From assembly GCF_949987535.1 (NCBI RefSeq), contig NC_080074.1, positions 26,185,268-26,249,267 on the forward strand: a stretch of 64,000 nucleotides of DNA. Reading direction: 5' to 3'. Below the pieces are notes generated by a model that saw only the letters and a list, made by a program, of their open reading frames with translations, was not told the DNA's origin and did not search any database. A program made the position numbers and the translations under genes. Of the stretch, positions 38,098-50,833 are shown one piece after another. This DNA comes from Balaenoptera acutorostrata. Its lineage: Eukaryota > Chordata > Mammalia > Artiodactyla > Balaenopteridae. Position 1 is the stretch's first letter. The number at the start of each line of letters is the position of its first letter.

Positions 38098-39680
38098 GCA
38101 GGTGGAGTCAAGATGGCGGATTAGGATGACGTCGAATTCATGTCTCCACACAACTAGGGGACCTACCAGGCACCGGTAGGGGACCACGGACACCTAAGGG
38201 GACAGGAGGAACCATCAGCAACCAGGTAGGGCGTGGGGCGTGGGGGGAGTGAAGGGAGAGAAGAAGTGGAGGTGGGAGGGGACTGGCGCCACTGAGGGGC
38301 AGCTTGGGAAGGGGAAGGGATCCCACGCCCGAAGGGGTAAGTTGGGGGACCACTGGGAGGACAGAGGATCAAAAGGGAGCATGGACAGGTTTCCCCTGCC
38401 CACTTGGGCCCCCAGGAACCTGCTGAGATTGGGCCTGATCCTCTGCCCACCTAGGCCCCCTCCAGCCACGCAGGTCCTGAGGGAGGGGGAGCAAAAGTAA
38501 AGGCTGGACCCTGAGCGGGGGCTGGGGGAGGGGAGGAGTTCTTACACCCAGTGGGACCCACCCATGGTTAGGGGTCCAGCGGCAATGGGGGGGACCCTGG
38601 GGGAGATGGTGGGGGAGGGGCACGAAGGAATGGAAGGGAATGGGGCCAGAGCTTTCCCTGTCCACTTAGGCACCGGGGAGCCTGTTGGGCTCCTGGGCCT
38701 AATGCTCTGCCCTCGGAGCCTCCCTCCTGCCCCGCAGAACCCAAGCCCCATCCCTACACCCCCACCCAGGGCCCCATCTCTACACTCGGAGACCCCCTCC
38801 AACGTTCTGGGCCCACACACCACTCACACACCCTCACCCAGGGCCCTACCTCCAAACTCCGGAACTCCACACTCCAGAGGCCCTCCTTTCCACGGCTGTC
38901 TCTCTCCTTCCACGCAGGTCCTAAGCAGAGGCTCTGCCCCACGCTTGAATGTTGCTCCGCCCCACGCTTGAACGTCACCCCCCCCACGCGCCTAGGTCCC
39001 ACCCCACCCTAAACCCTGCCCCTGCCTAAACTCTGCCCCCATAGCCAAGGCTTTGTTTTTTTCCTTCTTCTTTTTTCCTCTTTTAGATTGGGGTTCTATT
39101 TTACTTTGCTGACTCGTTGTTGATTCATTTATATTTTTATTTTTCCTAATAAATCTTTTATTTTTCTAATTTTATTTTATTCTTTATACTTTGTTATTGT
39201 CCTCTCCTTTTGGCTTGTTTCTCCCTGCCCCACCCCCCACTTTATTTTTCTTTTTTCTGATGTGGTTTTATTTTACCTTGTTGCTGTTGTTCCAATTATA
39301 TTTTTATTTTCCCTAATATATTTTTTATCTTTCTAATTTTATTTTGTTTCTTATTCTTTCATATTGTATTACTCCTTTTTTTGTTTCCTTCTTTTCTTTT
39401 TTCTTTTCTGCTACGCCATGAAGCTTGCGGGATCTTGGTTCCCAGGCTGAGCTCCTGTGGTGGGAGCTCCGCATCCAAACCGCTGGACTAACAGAGAACC
39501 TCAGACCCCAGGTAATATTAACTGGAGTGAGGCCTCCCGGAGGTCCTACTCTCAGCACCAAGACCCGGCTCTATCCAACTGCCTGAAAACTCCAGTGCTG
39601 GACGCCTCAGGCCAAACCAGTAAGACAGGAATACAGCCCCACCCATCAAAAAAAAAAAAAGAAAGAAACAACAAAAAAAT
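38098..39680 (+). promoter_or_regulatory. outer L1 5'UTR/promoter
   Basis: The first 30 bases hold a YY1-type site (CAAGATGGCGG, 38109-38119) and a CRE-like TGACGTC (38127-38133). Up to 39050 the sequence is GC-rich with partly repeated 200-270 bp blocks and several G-quadruplex-like runs. It is followed by a T/C-rich stretch (39050-39415) containing an imperfect duplication of a 'tttatttttcctaat...' block. The overlapping ORFs here are low-complexity artefacts. Confidence 0.75.
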
Positions 39681-40535
39681 ATGTTACAGATGAAAAAGCA
39701 AGGTAAAAACCTACAAGGCCAAATAAATGAAGACGAAATAGGCAACCTACCTGACAAAGAATTCAGAGAAATGATAGTGAAGATAATCCAAAATCTCAGA
39801 AACAGAACCGAGAAAACACAAGAAACATTTAACAAGGGTCTAGAAGAACTAAAGAGCAAACAAACGGTGATGAACAACACAATTACTGAAATTAAAAAAT
39901 ACTCTAGAAGGAATCAATAGCAGAATAACTGAGGCAAAAGAACGGATAAGTGAGCTGGAAGATACAATGGTGGAAATAACTGCCAGGGAGCAAAATAAAG
40001 AAAAAAGAATGAAAAGAATTGAGGACAGTCTCAGGGACCTCTGGGACAACATTAAACGCACCAGCATTCGAATTACAGGGGTCGCGGAAGAAGAAAAGAA
40101 AAAGAAAGGGTCTGAGAAAATATTTGAAGAGATTATAGTCGAAAACTTCCCTAACATGGGACAGGAAACAGTCAATCAAGTCCAGGAAGCGCAGAGAGTC
40201 CCATACAGGATAAACTCAAAGAGAAACACACATATTAATCAAACTATCAATAATTAAATACAAAGAAAAAACATTAAAAGCAGCAAGGGAAAAGCAGCAA
40301 ATAACATGCAAGGGAATCCCCATAAGGTTAACAGCAGATCTTTCAGCAGAAACTCTGCAAGCCAGAAGGGACTGGCAGGACATATTTAAAGTGATGAAAG
40401 GGAAAAACCTACAACCAAGATTACTCTACCCAGCAAGGATCTCATTCAGATTCGATGGAGAAATTAAAACCTTCACAGACAATCAAAAGTTAAGAGAATT
40501 CAGTACCACCAAATCAGCTTTACAACAAATGCTAA
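39681..40535 (+). pseudogene. outer L1 ORF1, broken
   Basis: Its frames carry the L1 ORF1 protein signature: an N-terminal coiled-coil region, then the RRM-like 'RDLWDNIKR' and 'FPNMG' regions, then a C-terminal domain homologous to the inner copy. ORF1p is the nucleic-acid chaperone of the retrotransposon. The frame is broken near 39895 and near 40230, so no full protein can be made. Confidence 0.88.
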
Positions 40536-40607
40536 AGGAACTTCTCTAGGCAGGAAACACAAGAAAAGGAAAAGACCAACAAAAACAAACCCAAAACAAT
40601 TAAGAAA

Positions 40608-41754
40608 ATGGTAATAGGAACATACCTATCGATTATTACCTTAAATGTAAATGGATTAAATGCTCCAACCAAAAGACACAGACTGGCTGAATGGATACAA
40701 AAAACAAGACCCATATATATGCTCTCTACAAGAGACTCACTTCAGACGTAGGGACACATACAGACTGAAAGTGAGGGGATGGAAAAAGATATTCCATGAA
40801 AATGGAAATCAAAAGAAAGCTGGAGTAGCAATTCTCATATCAGACAAAATAGACTTTAAAATAAAGACTAATACAAGAGACAAAGAAGGACACTACATAA
40901 TGATCAAGGTATCAATCCAAGAAAATATAACAATTGTAAATATTTATGCACCCAACATAGAAGCACTTCAATACATAAGGCAAATGTTAACAGCCATAAA
41001 AGAGGAAATCGACAGTAACACAATAATAGAAGGGGATTTTAACACCCCACTTTCACCAATGGACAAATCGTCCAAAATGAAAATAAATAAGGAAACACAA
41101 GCTTTAAATGACACATTAAACAATATGGACTTAATGGATATTTATAGAACATTCCATCCAAAAACAATAGAATACACTTTCTTCTCAAGTGCTCACGGAA
41201 CATTCTCCAGGACAGACCATATCTTGGGTCACAAATCAAGCCTCAGTACATTTAAGAAAATTGAAATCATATCAAGCATCTTTTCTGACCACAGTGCTAT
41301 GAGACTAGATATCAATTACAGGAAAAAAAACTGTAAAGAATACAAACACATGGAGGCTAAACAATACACTACTAAATAACCAAGAGATCACTGAAGAAAT
41401 CAAAGAGGAAATCAAAAAATACCTAGAAACAAATGACAATGGAAACACGATGACCCCAAACCTATGGGATGCAGCAAAAGCAGTTCTAAGAGGGAAGTTT
41501 ACAGCATTACAATCCTATCTCAAGAAACATCTCAAAGAAACAACCTAACCTTACACCTACAGCAATTAGAGAAAGAAGAACAAAAGAACCCCAAAGTTAG
41601 CAGAAGGAAATAAATCATAAAGATCAGATCAGAAATAAATGAAAAAGAAATGAAAGAAACAAGAGCAAAGATCAATAAAACTAAAACCTGGTTCTTTGAG
41701 AAGATAAACAAAATTGATAAACCATTAGCCAGACTCATCAAGAAAAAAAGGGAC
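40608..41754 (+). pseudogene. outer L1 ORF2, 5' part (endonuclease), broken and interrupted
   Basis: An ATG at 40608 begins the L1 endonuclease domain. Recognisable landmarks are LQETHF, the GDFN motif (here IEGDFNTPL) and SDHSAMRL, the apurinic-endonuclease-like active-site regions. A frameshift lies near 40698 and others lie after 41330. The ORF is then cut at 41754 by the inner L1 and resumes at about 47521. Confidence 0.88.
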
Positions 41755-41896
41755 GAGTCAGCTCTACCCACCACCAGAGCCTCCCATCAAGCCTCTTAGA
41801 TAGCCTCAACCACCAGAGGGCAGACAGCAGAAGCAAGAAAAACTACAATCCTGCAGCCTGTGGACCAAAAACCACAGTTACAGAAAGACAGACAAG

Positions 41897-42742
41897 ATGA
41901 AAAGGCAGAGGGCTATGTACCAGATGAAGGAACAAGAAAAAACCCCAGACAACTAAATGAAGTGGAGATAGGCAACCTTCCAGAAAAAGAATTCAGAATA
42001 ATGATAGTGAAGATGATCCAGGACCTCGGAATAAGAATGGAGGCAAAGATTGAGAAGATGCAAGAAATGATTAACAAAGACCTAGAAGAATTAAAGAACA
42101 AACAGAGATGACCAATACAATAACTGAAATGAAAACTACACTAGAAGGAATCAATAGCAGAATAACTGAGGCAGAAGAACGGATAAGTGACCTGGAAGAC
42201 AGAATGGTGGAATTCACTGCTGCAGAACAGACTAAAGAAAAAAGAATGAAAAGAAATGAAGACAGCTTAAGAGACCTCTGGGACAACATTAAACGCAACA
42301 ACATTCTCATTATAGGGGTCCCAGAAGGTGAAGAGAGAGAGAAAGGACCAGAGAAAATATTTGAAGAGATTATAGTCGAAAACTTCCCTAACATGGGAAA
42401 GGAAATAGCCACCCAAGTCCAGGAAGCGCAGAGAGTCCCATACAGGATAAACCCAAGGAGAAACACGCCGAGACACATAGTAATCAAAGTGGCAAAAATT
42501 AAAGACAAAGAAAAATTATTGAAAGCAGCAAGGGAAAAACGACAAATAACATACAAGGGAACTCCCATAAGGTTAACAGCTGATTTCTCAGCAGAAACTC
42601 TGCAAGCCAGAAGGGAGTGGCATGATATATTTAAAGTGGTGAAAGGGAAGAACCTACAACCAAGATTACTCTACCCGGCAAGGATCTCATTTAGATTTGA
42701 TGGAGAAATCAAAAGCTTTACAGACAAGCAAAAGCTAAGATA
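41897..42742 (+). pseudogene. inner L1 ORF1, broken
   Basis: The start context at 41897 and the following frames cover the whole ORF1 protein: a coiled coil (MTNTITEMKTTLEGINSR and neighbours), the RRM region and the C-terminal domain (ADFSAETLQARREW). Breaks are near 41950 and near 42105, the latter a small deletion relative to the outer copy. The last 211 codons (42108-42743) form one open frame. Confidence 0.9.
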
Positions 42743-42852
42743 ATTCAGCACCACCAAACCAGCTCTACAACAAATGCTAAAGGAACTTCTCTAAGTGGGA
42801 AACACAAGAGAAGAAAAGGACCTACAAAAACAAACCCAAAACAATTAAGAAA

Positions 42853-45800
42853 ATGGTCATAGGAACATACATATCAATAATTACCTTAAACGTGAATGGA
42901 TTAAATGCCCCAACCAAAAGACATAGACTGGCTGAATGGATACAAAAACAAGACCCATATATATGCTGTCTACAAGAGACCCACTTTAGACCTAGGGACA
43001 CATACAGACTGAAAGTGAGGGGATGGAAAAAGATATTCCATGCAAATGGAAATCAAAAGAAAGCTGGAGTAGCTATACTCATATCAGATAAAATAGACTT
43101 TAAAATAAAGAATGTTACAAGAGACAAGGAAGGACACTACATAATGATCCAGGGATCAATCCAAGAAGAAGATATAACAATTATAAATATATATGCACCC
43201 AACATAGGAGCACCTCAATACATAAGGCAACTGCTAACAGCTATAAAAGAGGAAATTGACAGTAACACAATCATAGTGGGGGACTTTAACACCTCGCTTA
43301 CACCAATGGACAGATCATCCAAAATGAAAATAAATAAGGAAACAGAAGCTTTAAATGACACAACAGACCAGATAGATTTAATTGATATATATAGGACATT
43401 CCATCCAAAAACAGCAGATTACACGTTCTTCTCAAGTGCGCACGGAACATTCTCCAGGATAGATCACATCTTGGGTCACAAATCAAGCCTCAGTAAATTT
43501 AAGAAAATTGAAATCATATCAAGCATCTTTTCTGACCACAACGCTATGAGATTAGAAATGAATTACAGGGAAAAAAACGTAAAAAAGACAAACACATGGA
43601 GGCTAAACAATATGTTACTAAATACCCAAGAGATCACTGAAGAAATCAAAGAGGAAATAAAAAAATACCTAGAGAGAAATGACAATGAAAACACGACGAC
43701 CCAAAACCTATGGGATGCAGCGAAAGCAGTTCTAAGAGGGAAGTTTATAGCTATACAAGCCTACCTCAAGAAACAAGAAAAATCTCAAGTAAACAATCTA
43801 ACCTTACACCTAAAGAAACTAGAGAAAGAAGAACAAACAAAACCCAAAGTTAGCAGAAGGAAAGAAATCATAAAGATCAGAGCAGAAATAAATGTAACAG
43901 AAACAAAGAAAACAATAGTAAAGATCAATAAAACTAAAAGCTGGTTCTTTGATAAGATAAACAAAATTGATAAACCATTAGCCAGACTCATCAAGAAAAA
44001 AAGGGAGAAGATTCAAATCAATAGAATTAGAAATGAAAAAGGAGAAGTAACAACTGACTGCAGAAATACAAAGGATCATGAGAGATTACTACAAGCAACT
44101 ATATGCCAATAAAATGGACAACCTGGAAGAAATGGACAAATTCTTAGAAAAGCACAACCTTCCGAGACTGAACCAGGAAGAAACGGAAAATATGAACAGA
44201 CCAATCACAAGTAATGAAATTGAAACTGTGATTAAAAATCTTCCAACAGGGCTTCCCTGGTGGCGCAGTGGTTGAGAATCTGCCTGCCAATGCAGGGGAC
44301 ACGGGTTCGAGCCCTGGTCTGGGAAGATCCCACATGCCACGGAGCAGCTGGGCCCGTGAGCCACAACTACTGAGCCTGCGCGTCTGGAGCCTGTGCCCCG
44401 CAACGGGAGGGGCCGCGATAGTGAAAGGCCCGCGCACCGCGATGAAGAGCGGTCCCCGCACCGCGATGAGGAGTGGCCCCCACTTGCCGCAACTAGAGAA
44501 AAACCCTCGCACGAACCGAAGACCCAACACAGTCATAAATAAATTAAAAAAAAAAAAAATCTTCCAACAAACAAAAGTCCAGGACCAGATGGCTTCACAG
44601 GTGAATTCTATCAAACATTTAGAGAAGAGCTAACACCTATCCTTCTCAAACTCTTCCAAAAAATTGCAGAGGAAGGAACACTCCCAAACTCATTCTATGA
44701 GGCCACCATCACCCTGATACCAAAACCAGACAAAGACACTACAAAAAAAGAAAATTACAGACCAATATCACTGATGAATATAGATGCAAAAATCCTCAAC
44801 AAAATACTAGCAAACAGAATCCAACAACACATTAAAAGGATCATACACCACAATCAAGTGGGATTTATCCCAGGGATGCAAGGATTCTTCAATATACGCA
44901 AATCAATCAATGTGATACACCATATTAACAAATTGAAGAATAAAAACCATATGATCATCTCAATAGATGCAGAAAAAGCTTTCAACAAAATTCAACACCC
45001 ATTTATGATAAAAACTCTCCAGAAAGTGGGCATAGAGGGAACCTACCTCAACATAATAAAGGCCATATATGACAAACCCACAGCAAACATCATTCTCAAT
45101 GGTGAAAATCTGAAAGCATTTCCTCTAAGATCAGGAACGAGACAAGGATGTCCACTCTCACCACTATTATTCAACATAGTTCTGGAAGTCCTAGCCACGG
45201 CAATCAGAGAAGAAAAAGAAATAAAAGGAATACGAATTGGAAAAGAAGAAGTAAAACTGTCACTGTTTGCGGATGACATGATACTATACATAGAGAATCC
45301 TAAAACTGCCACCAGAAAACTGCTAGAGCTAATTAATGAATATGGTAAAGTTGCAGGATACAAAATTAATGCACAGAAATCTCTTGCATTCCTATACACT
45401 AATGATGAAAAATCTGAAAGAGAAATTATGGAAACACTCCCATTTACCATTGCAACAAAAAGAATAAAATACCTAGGAATAAACCTACCTAGGGAGACGA
45501 AAAGACCTGTATGCAGAAAACTATAAGACACTGATGAAAGAAATTAAAGATGATACCAACAGATGGAGAGATATATCATGTTTTTGGATTGGAAGAATCA
45601 ACATTGTGAAAATGAGTATACTACCCAAAGCAATCTACAGATTCAATGCAATCCCTATCAAATTACCAATGGCATTTTTTACGGAGCTAGAACAAATCAT
45701 CTTAAAATTTGTATGGAGACACAAAAGACCCCGAATAGCCAAAGCAGTCTTGAGGCAAAAAAATGGAGCTGGAGGAATCAGACTCCCTGACTTCAGACTG

Positions 45801-46991
45801 TACTACAAAGCTACAGTAATCAAGACAATATGGTACTGGCACAAAAACAGAAACATAGATCAATGGAACAAGATAGAAAGCCCAGAGATTAACCCACGCA
45901 CCTATGGTCAACTAATCTATGACAAAGGAGGCAAAGATATACAATGGAGAAAAGACAGTCTCTTCAATAAGTGGTGCTGGGAAAACTGGACAGCTACATG
46001 TAAAAGAATGAAATTAGAATACTCCCTAACACCATACACAAAAATAAACTCAAAATGGATTAGAGACCTAAATATAAGACTGGACACTATAAAACTCTTA
46101 GAGGAAAACATAGGAAGCACACTCTTTGACATAAATCACAGCAAGATCTTTTTTGATCCACCTCCTAGAGTAATGGAAATAAAAACAAAAATAAACAAAT
46201 GGGACCTAATGAAACTTCAAAGCTTTTGCACAGCAAAGGAAACCATAAACAAGACGAAAAGACAACCCTCAGAATGGGAGAAAATATTTGCAAACGAATC
46301 AACGGACAAAGGATTAATCTCCAAAATATATAAACAGCTCATTCAGCTCAATATTAAAGAAACAAACACCCCAATCCAAAAATGGGCAGAAGACGTAAAT
46401 AGACATTTCTCCAAAGAAGACATACAGATGGCCATGAAGCACATGAAAAGATGCTCAACATCACTAATTATTAGAGAAATGCAAATCAAAACTACAATGA
46501 GGTATCACCTCACACCAGTTAGAATGGGCATCATCAGAAAATCAACAAACAACAAATGCTGGAGAGGGTGTGGAGAAAAGGGAACCCTCTTGCACTGTTG
46601 GTGGGAATGTAAATTGATACAGCCACTATGGAGAACAATATGGAGGTGCCTTAAAAAACTAAAAATAGAATTACCATATGACCCAGCAATCCCACTACTG
46701 GGCATATACCCAGAGAAAACCGTAATTCAAAAAGACACATGCATCCGAATGTTCATTGCAGCACTATTTACAATAGCCAGGTCATGGAAGCAACCTAAAT
46801 GCCCATCAACAGACGAATGGATAAAGAAGAGGTGGTACATATATACAATGGAATATTACTCAGCCATAAAAAGGAACGAAATTGAGTCATTTGTTGAGAT
46901 GTGGATGGATCTAGAGACTGTCATACAGAGTGAAGTAAGTCAGAAAGAGAAAAACAAATATCGTATATTAATGCATGTATGTGGAACCTAG
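42853..46991 (+). pseudogene. inner L1 ORF2 (endonuclease-reverse transcriptase), broken
   Basis: An open endonuclease part of 419 codons (42853-44112) carries [14 protein letters not shown] and SDHNAMRL. A 2-nt loss near 44057, visible against the outer copy, shifts the frame. A SINE follows at 44249. The reverse transcriptase part (44774-45526) includes the catalytic LFADDMILY region (about 45265). A 1-nt gain near 45497 shifts the frame again. The last 485 codons (45534-46991) are open and end with the Cys-rich region ([18 protein letters not shown]). It is inactive. Confidence 0.92.
44249..44554 (+). mobile_element. CHR-type SINE inside the inner L1
   Basis: Inserted in ORF2 of the inner L1 between the endonuclease and reverse transcriptase parts, with a perfect AAAAATCTTCCAACA duplication (44234-44248, 44555-44569). 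The body contains a local tandem duplication of the 'cgcaccgcgatgaagag' segment at about 44430-44475. Confidence 0.95.
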
Positions 46992-47227
46992 AAAAATGGT
47001 ACAGATGAGCCGGTTTGCAGGGCAGAAGTTGAGACACAGATGTAGAGAATGAACATATGGACACCAGGGGGGGAAAACTGCGGTGGGGTGGGGATGGTGG
47101 TGTGCTGAATTGGGCGATTGGGATTGACATGTATACACTGATGTGTATAAAATTGATGCCTAATAAGAATCTGCAGTATAAAACAACAAACAAACAAAAC
47201 AACTAATACTAAACTTTCATTGGGTTA

Positions 47228-47513
47228 TTTGTATGGAAATATGTTAATATAAATGTTTCAGACATTACATGAAATTTCTAAAAATCTTATATTTGTATTT
47301 GTATGGAAATATGTATGGAAATATGTTAATATAAATGTTTCAGACATTATATGAAATTTCTAAAAATCTTATATTTGTATTTGTATGGAAATATGTATGG
47401 AAATATGTTAATATAAATGTTTCAGACATTATATGAAATTTCTAAAAATCTTATATTTGTATTTGTATGGAAATATGTATGGAAATATGTTAATATAAAT
47501 GTTTCAGACATTA
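47228..47513 (+). repeat. 82-bp minisatellite at the inner L1 3' end
   Basis: The marker CAGACATTA recurs at 47259, 47341, 47423 and 47505, an exact 82-bp period. The units are nearly identical; each contains tatggaaatatgttaatat and a short internal repeat of tatggaaatatg. About 3.5 copies precede the oligo(A). Confidence 0.95.
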
Positions 47514-48162
47514 CAAAAAAAAAAAAAGGGACAAGACTCAAATCAACAGAATTAGAAATGAAAAAGGAAAAGTAACAGCTGGCACTGCAGAAATACAAAG
47601 GATCGTGAGACATTACTACAAGCAACTATATGCCAATAAAATAGACAACCTGGAAGAAATGGACAAATTCTTAGAAAAGTACAACCTTCTGAGACTGAAC
47701 CAGGAAGAAATAGAAAATATAAACATAACAATCACAAGCACTGAAATTGAAACTGTGATTAAAAATCTTCCAACAAACAAAAGCGCAGGACCAGAGGGCA
47801 TCACAGGCGAATTCTATCAAACATTTAGAGAAGAGCTAACACCTATCCTTCTCAAACTCTTCCAAAGTATAGTAGAGTGAGGGATATGCCCAAACTCATT
47901 CTAGAAGGCCACCATCACCTTGATACTAAAACCAGACAAAGATGTCACAAAAAAAGAAAATCACAGGCCAATATCACTGATGAACATAGATGCAAAGCTC
48001 CTCAACAAAATACTAGCAAACAGAATCCAACAGCACATTAAAAGGATTGCACACCATGATCAAGTGGAGTTTATCCCCAGAATGCAAGGATTCTTCAACA
48101 TATGCAAATCAATCAATGTGATACACCATATTAACAAATTGAAGAAGAAAAACCATATGAAA

Positions 48163-48456
48163 GGGGGCTTCCCTGGTGGCGCTAGTGGTTGAGAATCTGC
48201 CTGCCAATGCAGGGGACACGGGTTCGAGCCCTGGTCTGGGAAGATCCCACATGCCGCGGAGCAACTGGGCCCGTGAGCCACAACTACTGAGCCTGCACGT
48301 CTGGAGCCTGTGCTCCGCAACAAGAGAGCCCGCGATGGTGACAGGCCCGCGCACCGCAATGAAGAGTGGCCCCCGCTTGCCACAACTAGAGAAAGCCCTC
48401 GCACAGAGACGAAGACCCAACACAGCCAAAAATAAATAAATAAAAATTAAAAAAAA
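48163..48456 (+). mobile_element. CHR-type SINE inside the outer L1
   Basis: Inserted in the 3' half of ORF2 of the outer L1, with duplications around AAAACCATATGAAA on both sides. It carries one extra base in the usually invariant 'ggcgcagtggtt' head (ggcgctagtggtt). Confidence 0.93.
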
Positions 48457-48491
48457 AAAAACCATATGAAAAACAAATTGAAGAAAAAAAC

Positions 48492-48583
48492 CAACACCCA
48501 TAAATGGGTGTTGAATTTTGTCGAAGGCTTTTTCTGCAAAAAAAAAAGAAAAAGCCTTCGACAAAATTCAACACCCATTTATG
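48492..48583. repeat. fold-back palindrome in the outer L1
   Basis: 48499-48535 and 48547-48583 are perfect 37-bp inverted repeats around an 11-nt A-rich loop. A second, nested hairpin has 9-bp arms (48492-48500 and 48505-48513). The right arm is normal L1 ORF2 sequence (encoding FDKIQHPF); the left arm is an inverted copy of it. Confidence 0.97.
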
Positions 48584-50406
48584 ATAAAAACTCTCCAGAA
48601 AGTAGGCAAAGAGGGAACCTACCTCAACATAATAAAGGCCATATATGACAAACCCACAGCCAACATTGCTCTCAACAGTGAAAAACTGAAACAATTTCCT
48701 CTAAGATCAGGAACAAGACAAGGTTGCCCACTCTCACCACTATTATTCAACACAGTTTTGGAAATTTTAGCCACAGCAATCAGAGAAGAAAAAGAAATAA
48801 AAGGAATCCAAATCAGAAAAGAAGACGTAAAACTGTCACTGTTTGCAGATGACGTGATACTATACATAGAGAATCCTAAAGATGCTACCAGAAAACTACC
48901 AGAGCTAATCAATTAATTTGGTAAAGTAGCAGGATACAAAATTAATGCACAGAAATCTCTTGCATTCCTATACACTAATGATGAAAAATCTGAAAGACAA
49001 ATTAAGGAAACAATCCCATTTACCACTGCAACAAAAAGAATAAAATACCTAGGAATAAACCTACCTAAGGAGACAAAAGACCTGTATGCAGAAAACTATA
49101 AGACCCTGATGAAAGAAATTAAAGATGATACAAACAGATGGAGAGATATACCATGTTCTTGCATTGGAAGAATCAACATTGTGAAAATGACTATACTACC
49201 CAAAGCAATCTACAGATTCAGTGCAATCCCTATCAAACTACCACTGGCATTTTTCACAGAACTAGAACAAAAAATTTCACAATTTGTATGGAAACACAAA
49301 AGACCCCGAAGAGCCAAAGCAATCTTGAGAAAGAAAAACGGAGCTGGAGGAATCAGGCTCCCTGACTTCAGACTACACTACAAAGCTACAGTAATCAAGA
49401 CAGTATGGTACTGGCACAAAAACAGAATAGAGATCAATGGAACAGGACAGAAAGCCCAGAGATAAACCCACACACATATGGTCACCTTACCTTTGATAAA
49501 GGAGGCAAGAGTATACAAAGGTTGGAGAAAAGACAGCCTCTTCAATAAGTGGTGCTGGGAAAACTGGACAGCTACATGTAAAAGAATGAAATTAGAACAC
49601 TTCCTAACACCATACACAATAATAAACTCAAAATGGATTAAAGACCTAAATGTAAGGCCAGACACTATAAAACTCTCAGAGGAAAACATAGGCAGAACAC
49701 TGTATGACATAAATCACAGCAAGATCCTTTTTGACCCACCTCTTAGAGAAATGGAAATATAAACAAAAATAAACAAATGGGACTTAATGAAACTTAAAAG
49801 CTTTTACACAGCAAAGGAAACCATAAACAAGACGAAAAGACAACTCTCAGAATGGGAGAAAATATTTGCAAACAAAGCAACTGACAAAAGATTAATCTCT
49901 GAAATATACAAGCAGCTCATGCAGCTCAATATCAAAAAAAAAAACAAACAACCCAATTCAAAAATGGGCAGAAGACCTAAATAGACATTTCTCCAAAGAA
50001 GATATACAGATTGCCAACAAACACATGAAAGGCTACTCAAGATCACTAATCATTAGAGAAATGCACATCAGAACTACAATGAGGTATCACCTCACACAGG
50101 TCAGAATGGCCATCATCAAAAAAAAATCTACAAACAATAAATGCTGGAGAGGGTGTGGAGAAAAGGGAACTCTCTTGCCCTGTTGGTGGGAATGTAAATT
50201 GATACAGCCACTATGGAGAACAGTATGGAGATTCCTTAAAAAACTAAAAATAGAACTACCATACGACCCAGCAATCCCACTACTGGGCATATACCCTGAG
50301 AAAACTATAATTCAAAAAGAGTCATGTACCACAATGTTCATTGCAGCTCTATTTACAATAGCCAGGACATGGAAGCAATCTAAGTGTCCATCGAAAGATG
50401 AATGGA

Positions 50407-50707
50407 GGGCTTCCTTGGTGGCACAGTGGTTAAAAATCCACCTGCCAATGCAGGGGACACGGGTTCGAGCCCTGGTCCGGGAAGATCCCACATGCCGCGG
50501 AGCAACTAAGCCCGTGAGCCACAACTCCTGAGCCTGCGCTCTAGAGCCCATGTTCTGCAACGGGAGAAGCCACTGCAATGAGAAGCCCACGCACCGCAGC
50601 GAAGAGCGGCCCCCCCTCGCCGCAACCAGAGAAAGCCCACGCACACAGCAACAAACACCCAGTGCAGACAAAAATAAATAAATTAAATAAATAAATTTTA
50701 AAAAAAG
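50407..50707 (+). mobile_element. CHR-type SINE inside the outer L1
   Basis: Inserted near the end of ORF2 of the outer L1. The duplications AAAGATGAATGGA (50394-50406) and AAAGATGAGTGGA (50708-50720) differ by one base. Confidence 0.94.
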
Positions 50708-50833
50708 AAAGATGAGTGGATAAAGAAGCTGTGGCACATACATACAATGGAATATTACTCAGCCATAAAAAGAAACAAAATTGAGTTATTTGTAGTGAGG
50801 TGGATGGACCTAGAGTCTGTCATACAGAGTTAA

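Larger units (their letters stand above)
41755..47520 (+). mobile_element. inner L1 retrotransposon inserted in the outer L1
   Basis: About 5.8 kb, lacking most of a 5'UTR and therefore 5'-truncated. It contains ORF1, ORF2, a short 3'UTR and an expanded 82-bp tandem repeat before oligo(A). The target duplication AAAAAAAGGGAC occurs at 41743-41754 and 47521-47532. Outer-L1 ORF2 sequence continues directly on the far side. A CHR SINE (44249-44554) later landed in it. Confidence 0.92.
47521..50833 (+). pseudogene. outer L1 ORF2, 3' part (reverse transcriptase), broken
   Basis: This continues the ORF2 interrupted at 41754. It holds YYKQLYANK (about 47615), the reverse transcriptase with LFADDVILY (about 48840) and the Cys-rich C-terminus ([18 protein letters not shown], about 50140). 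It carries several stops and shifts (near 47878, 48914, 49460, 49760), two SINE insertions and a fold-back rearrangement at 48492-48583. Confidence 0.9.

Noticed and set aside
38138..39002. Long overlapping ORFs on both strands in GC-rich DNA
   Set aside because: They lie in the outer L1 5'UTR, are proline/glycine-rich low-complexity translations and have no homology.
42853..46991. Active L1 with intact ORF2
   Set aside because: Frameshifts near 44057 and 45497 and a SINE at 44249 break the frame.
47228..47513. CRISPR-like or regulatory repeat array
   Set aside because: It is a head-to-tail tandem repeat without spacers, at an L1 3' end in a mammalian genome.
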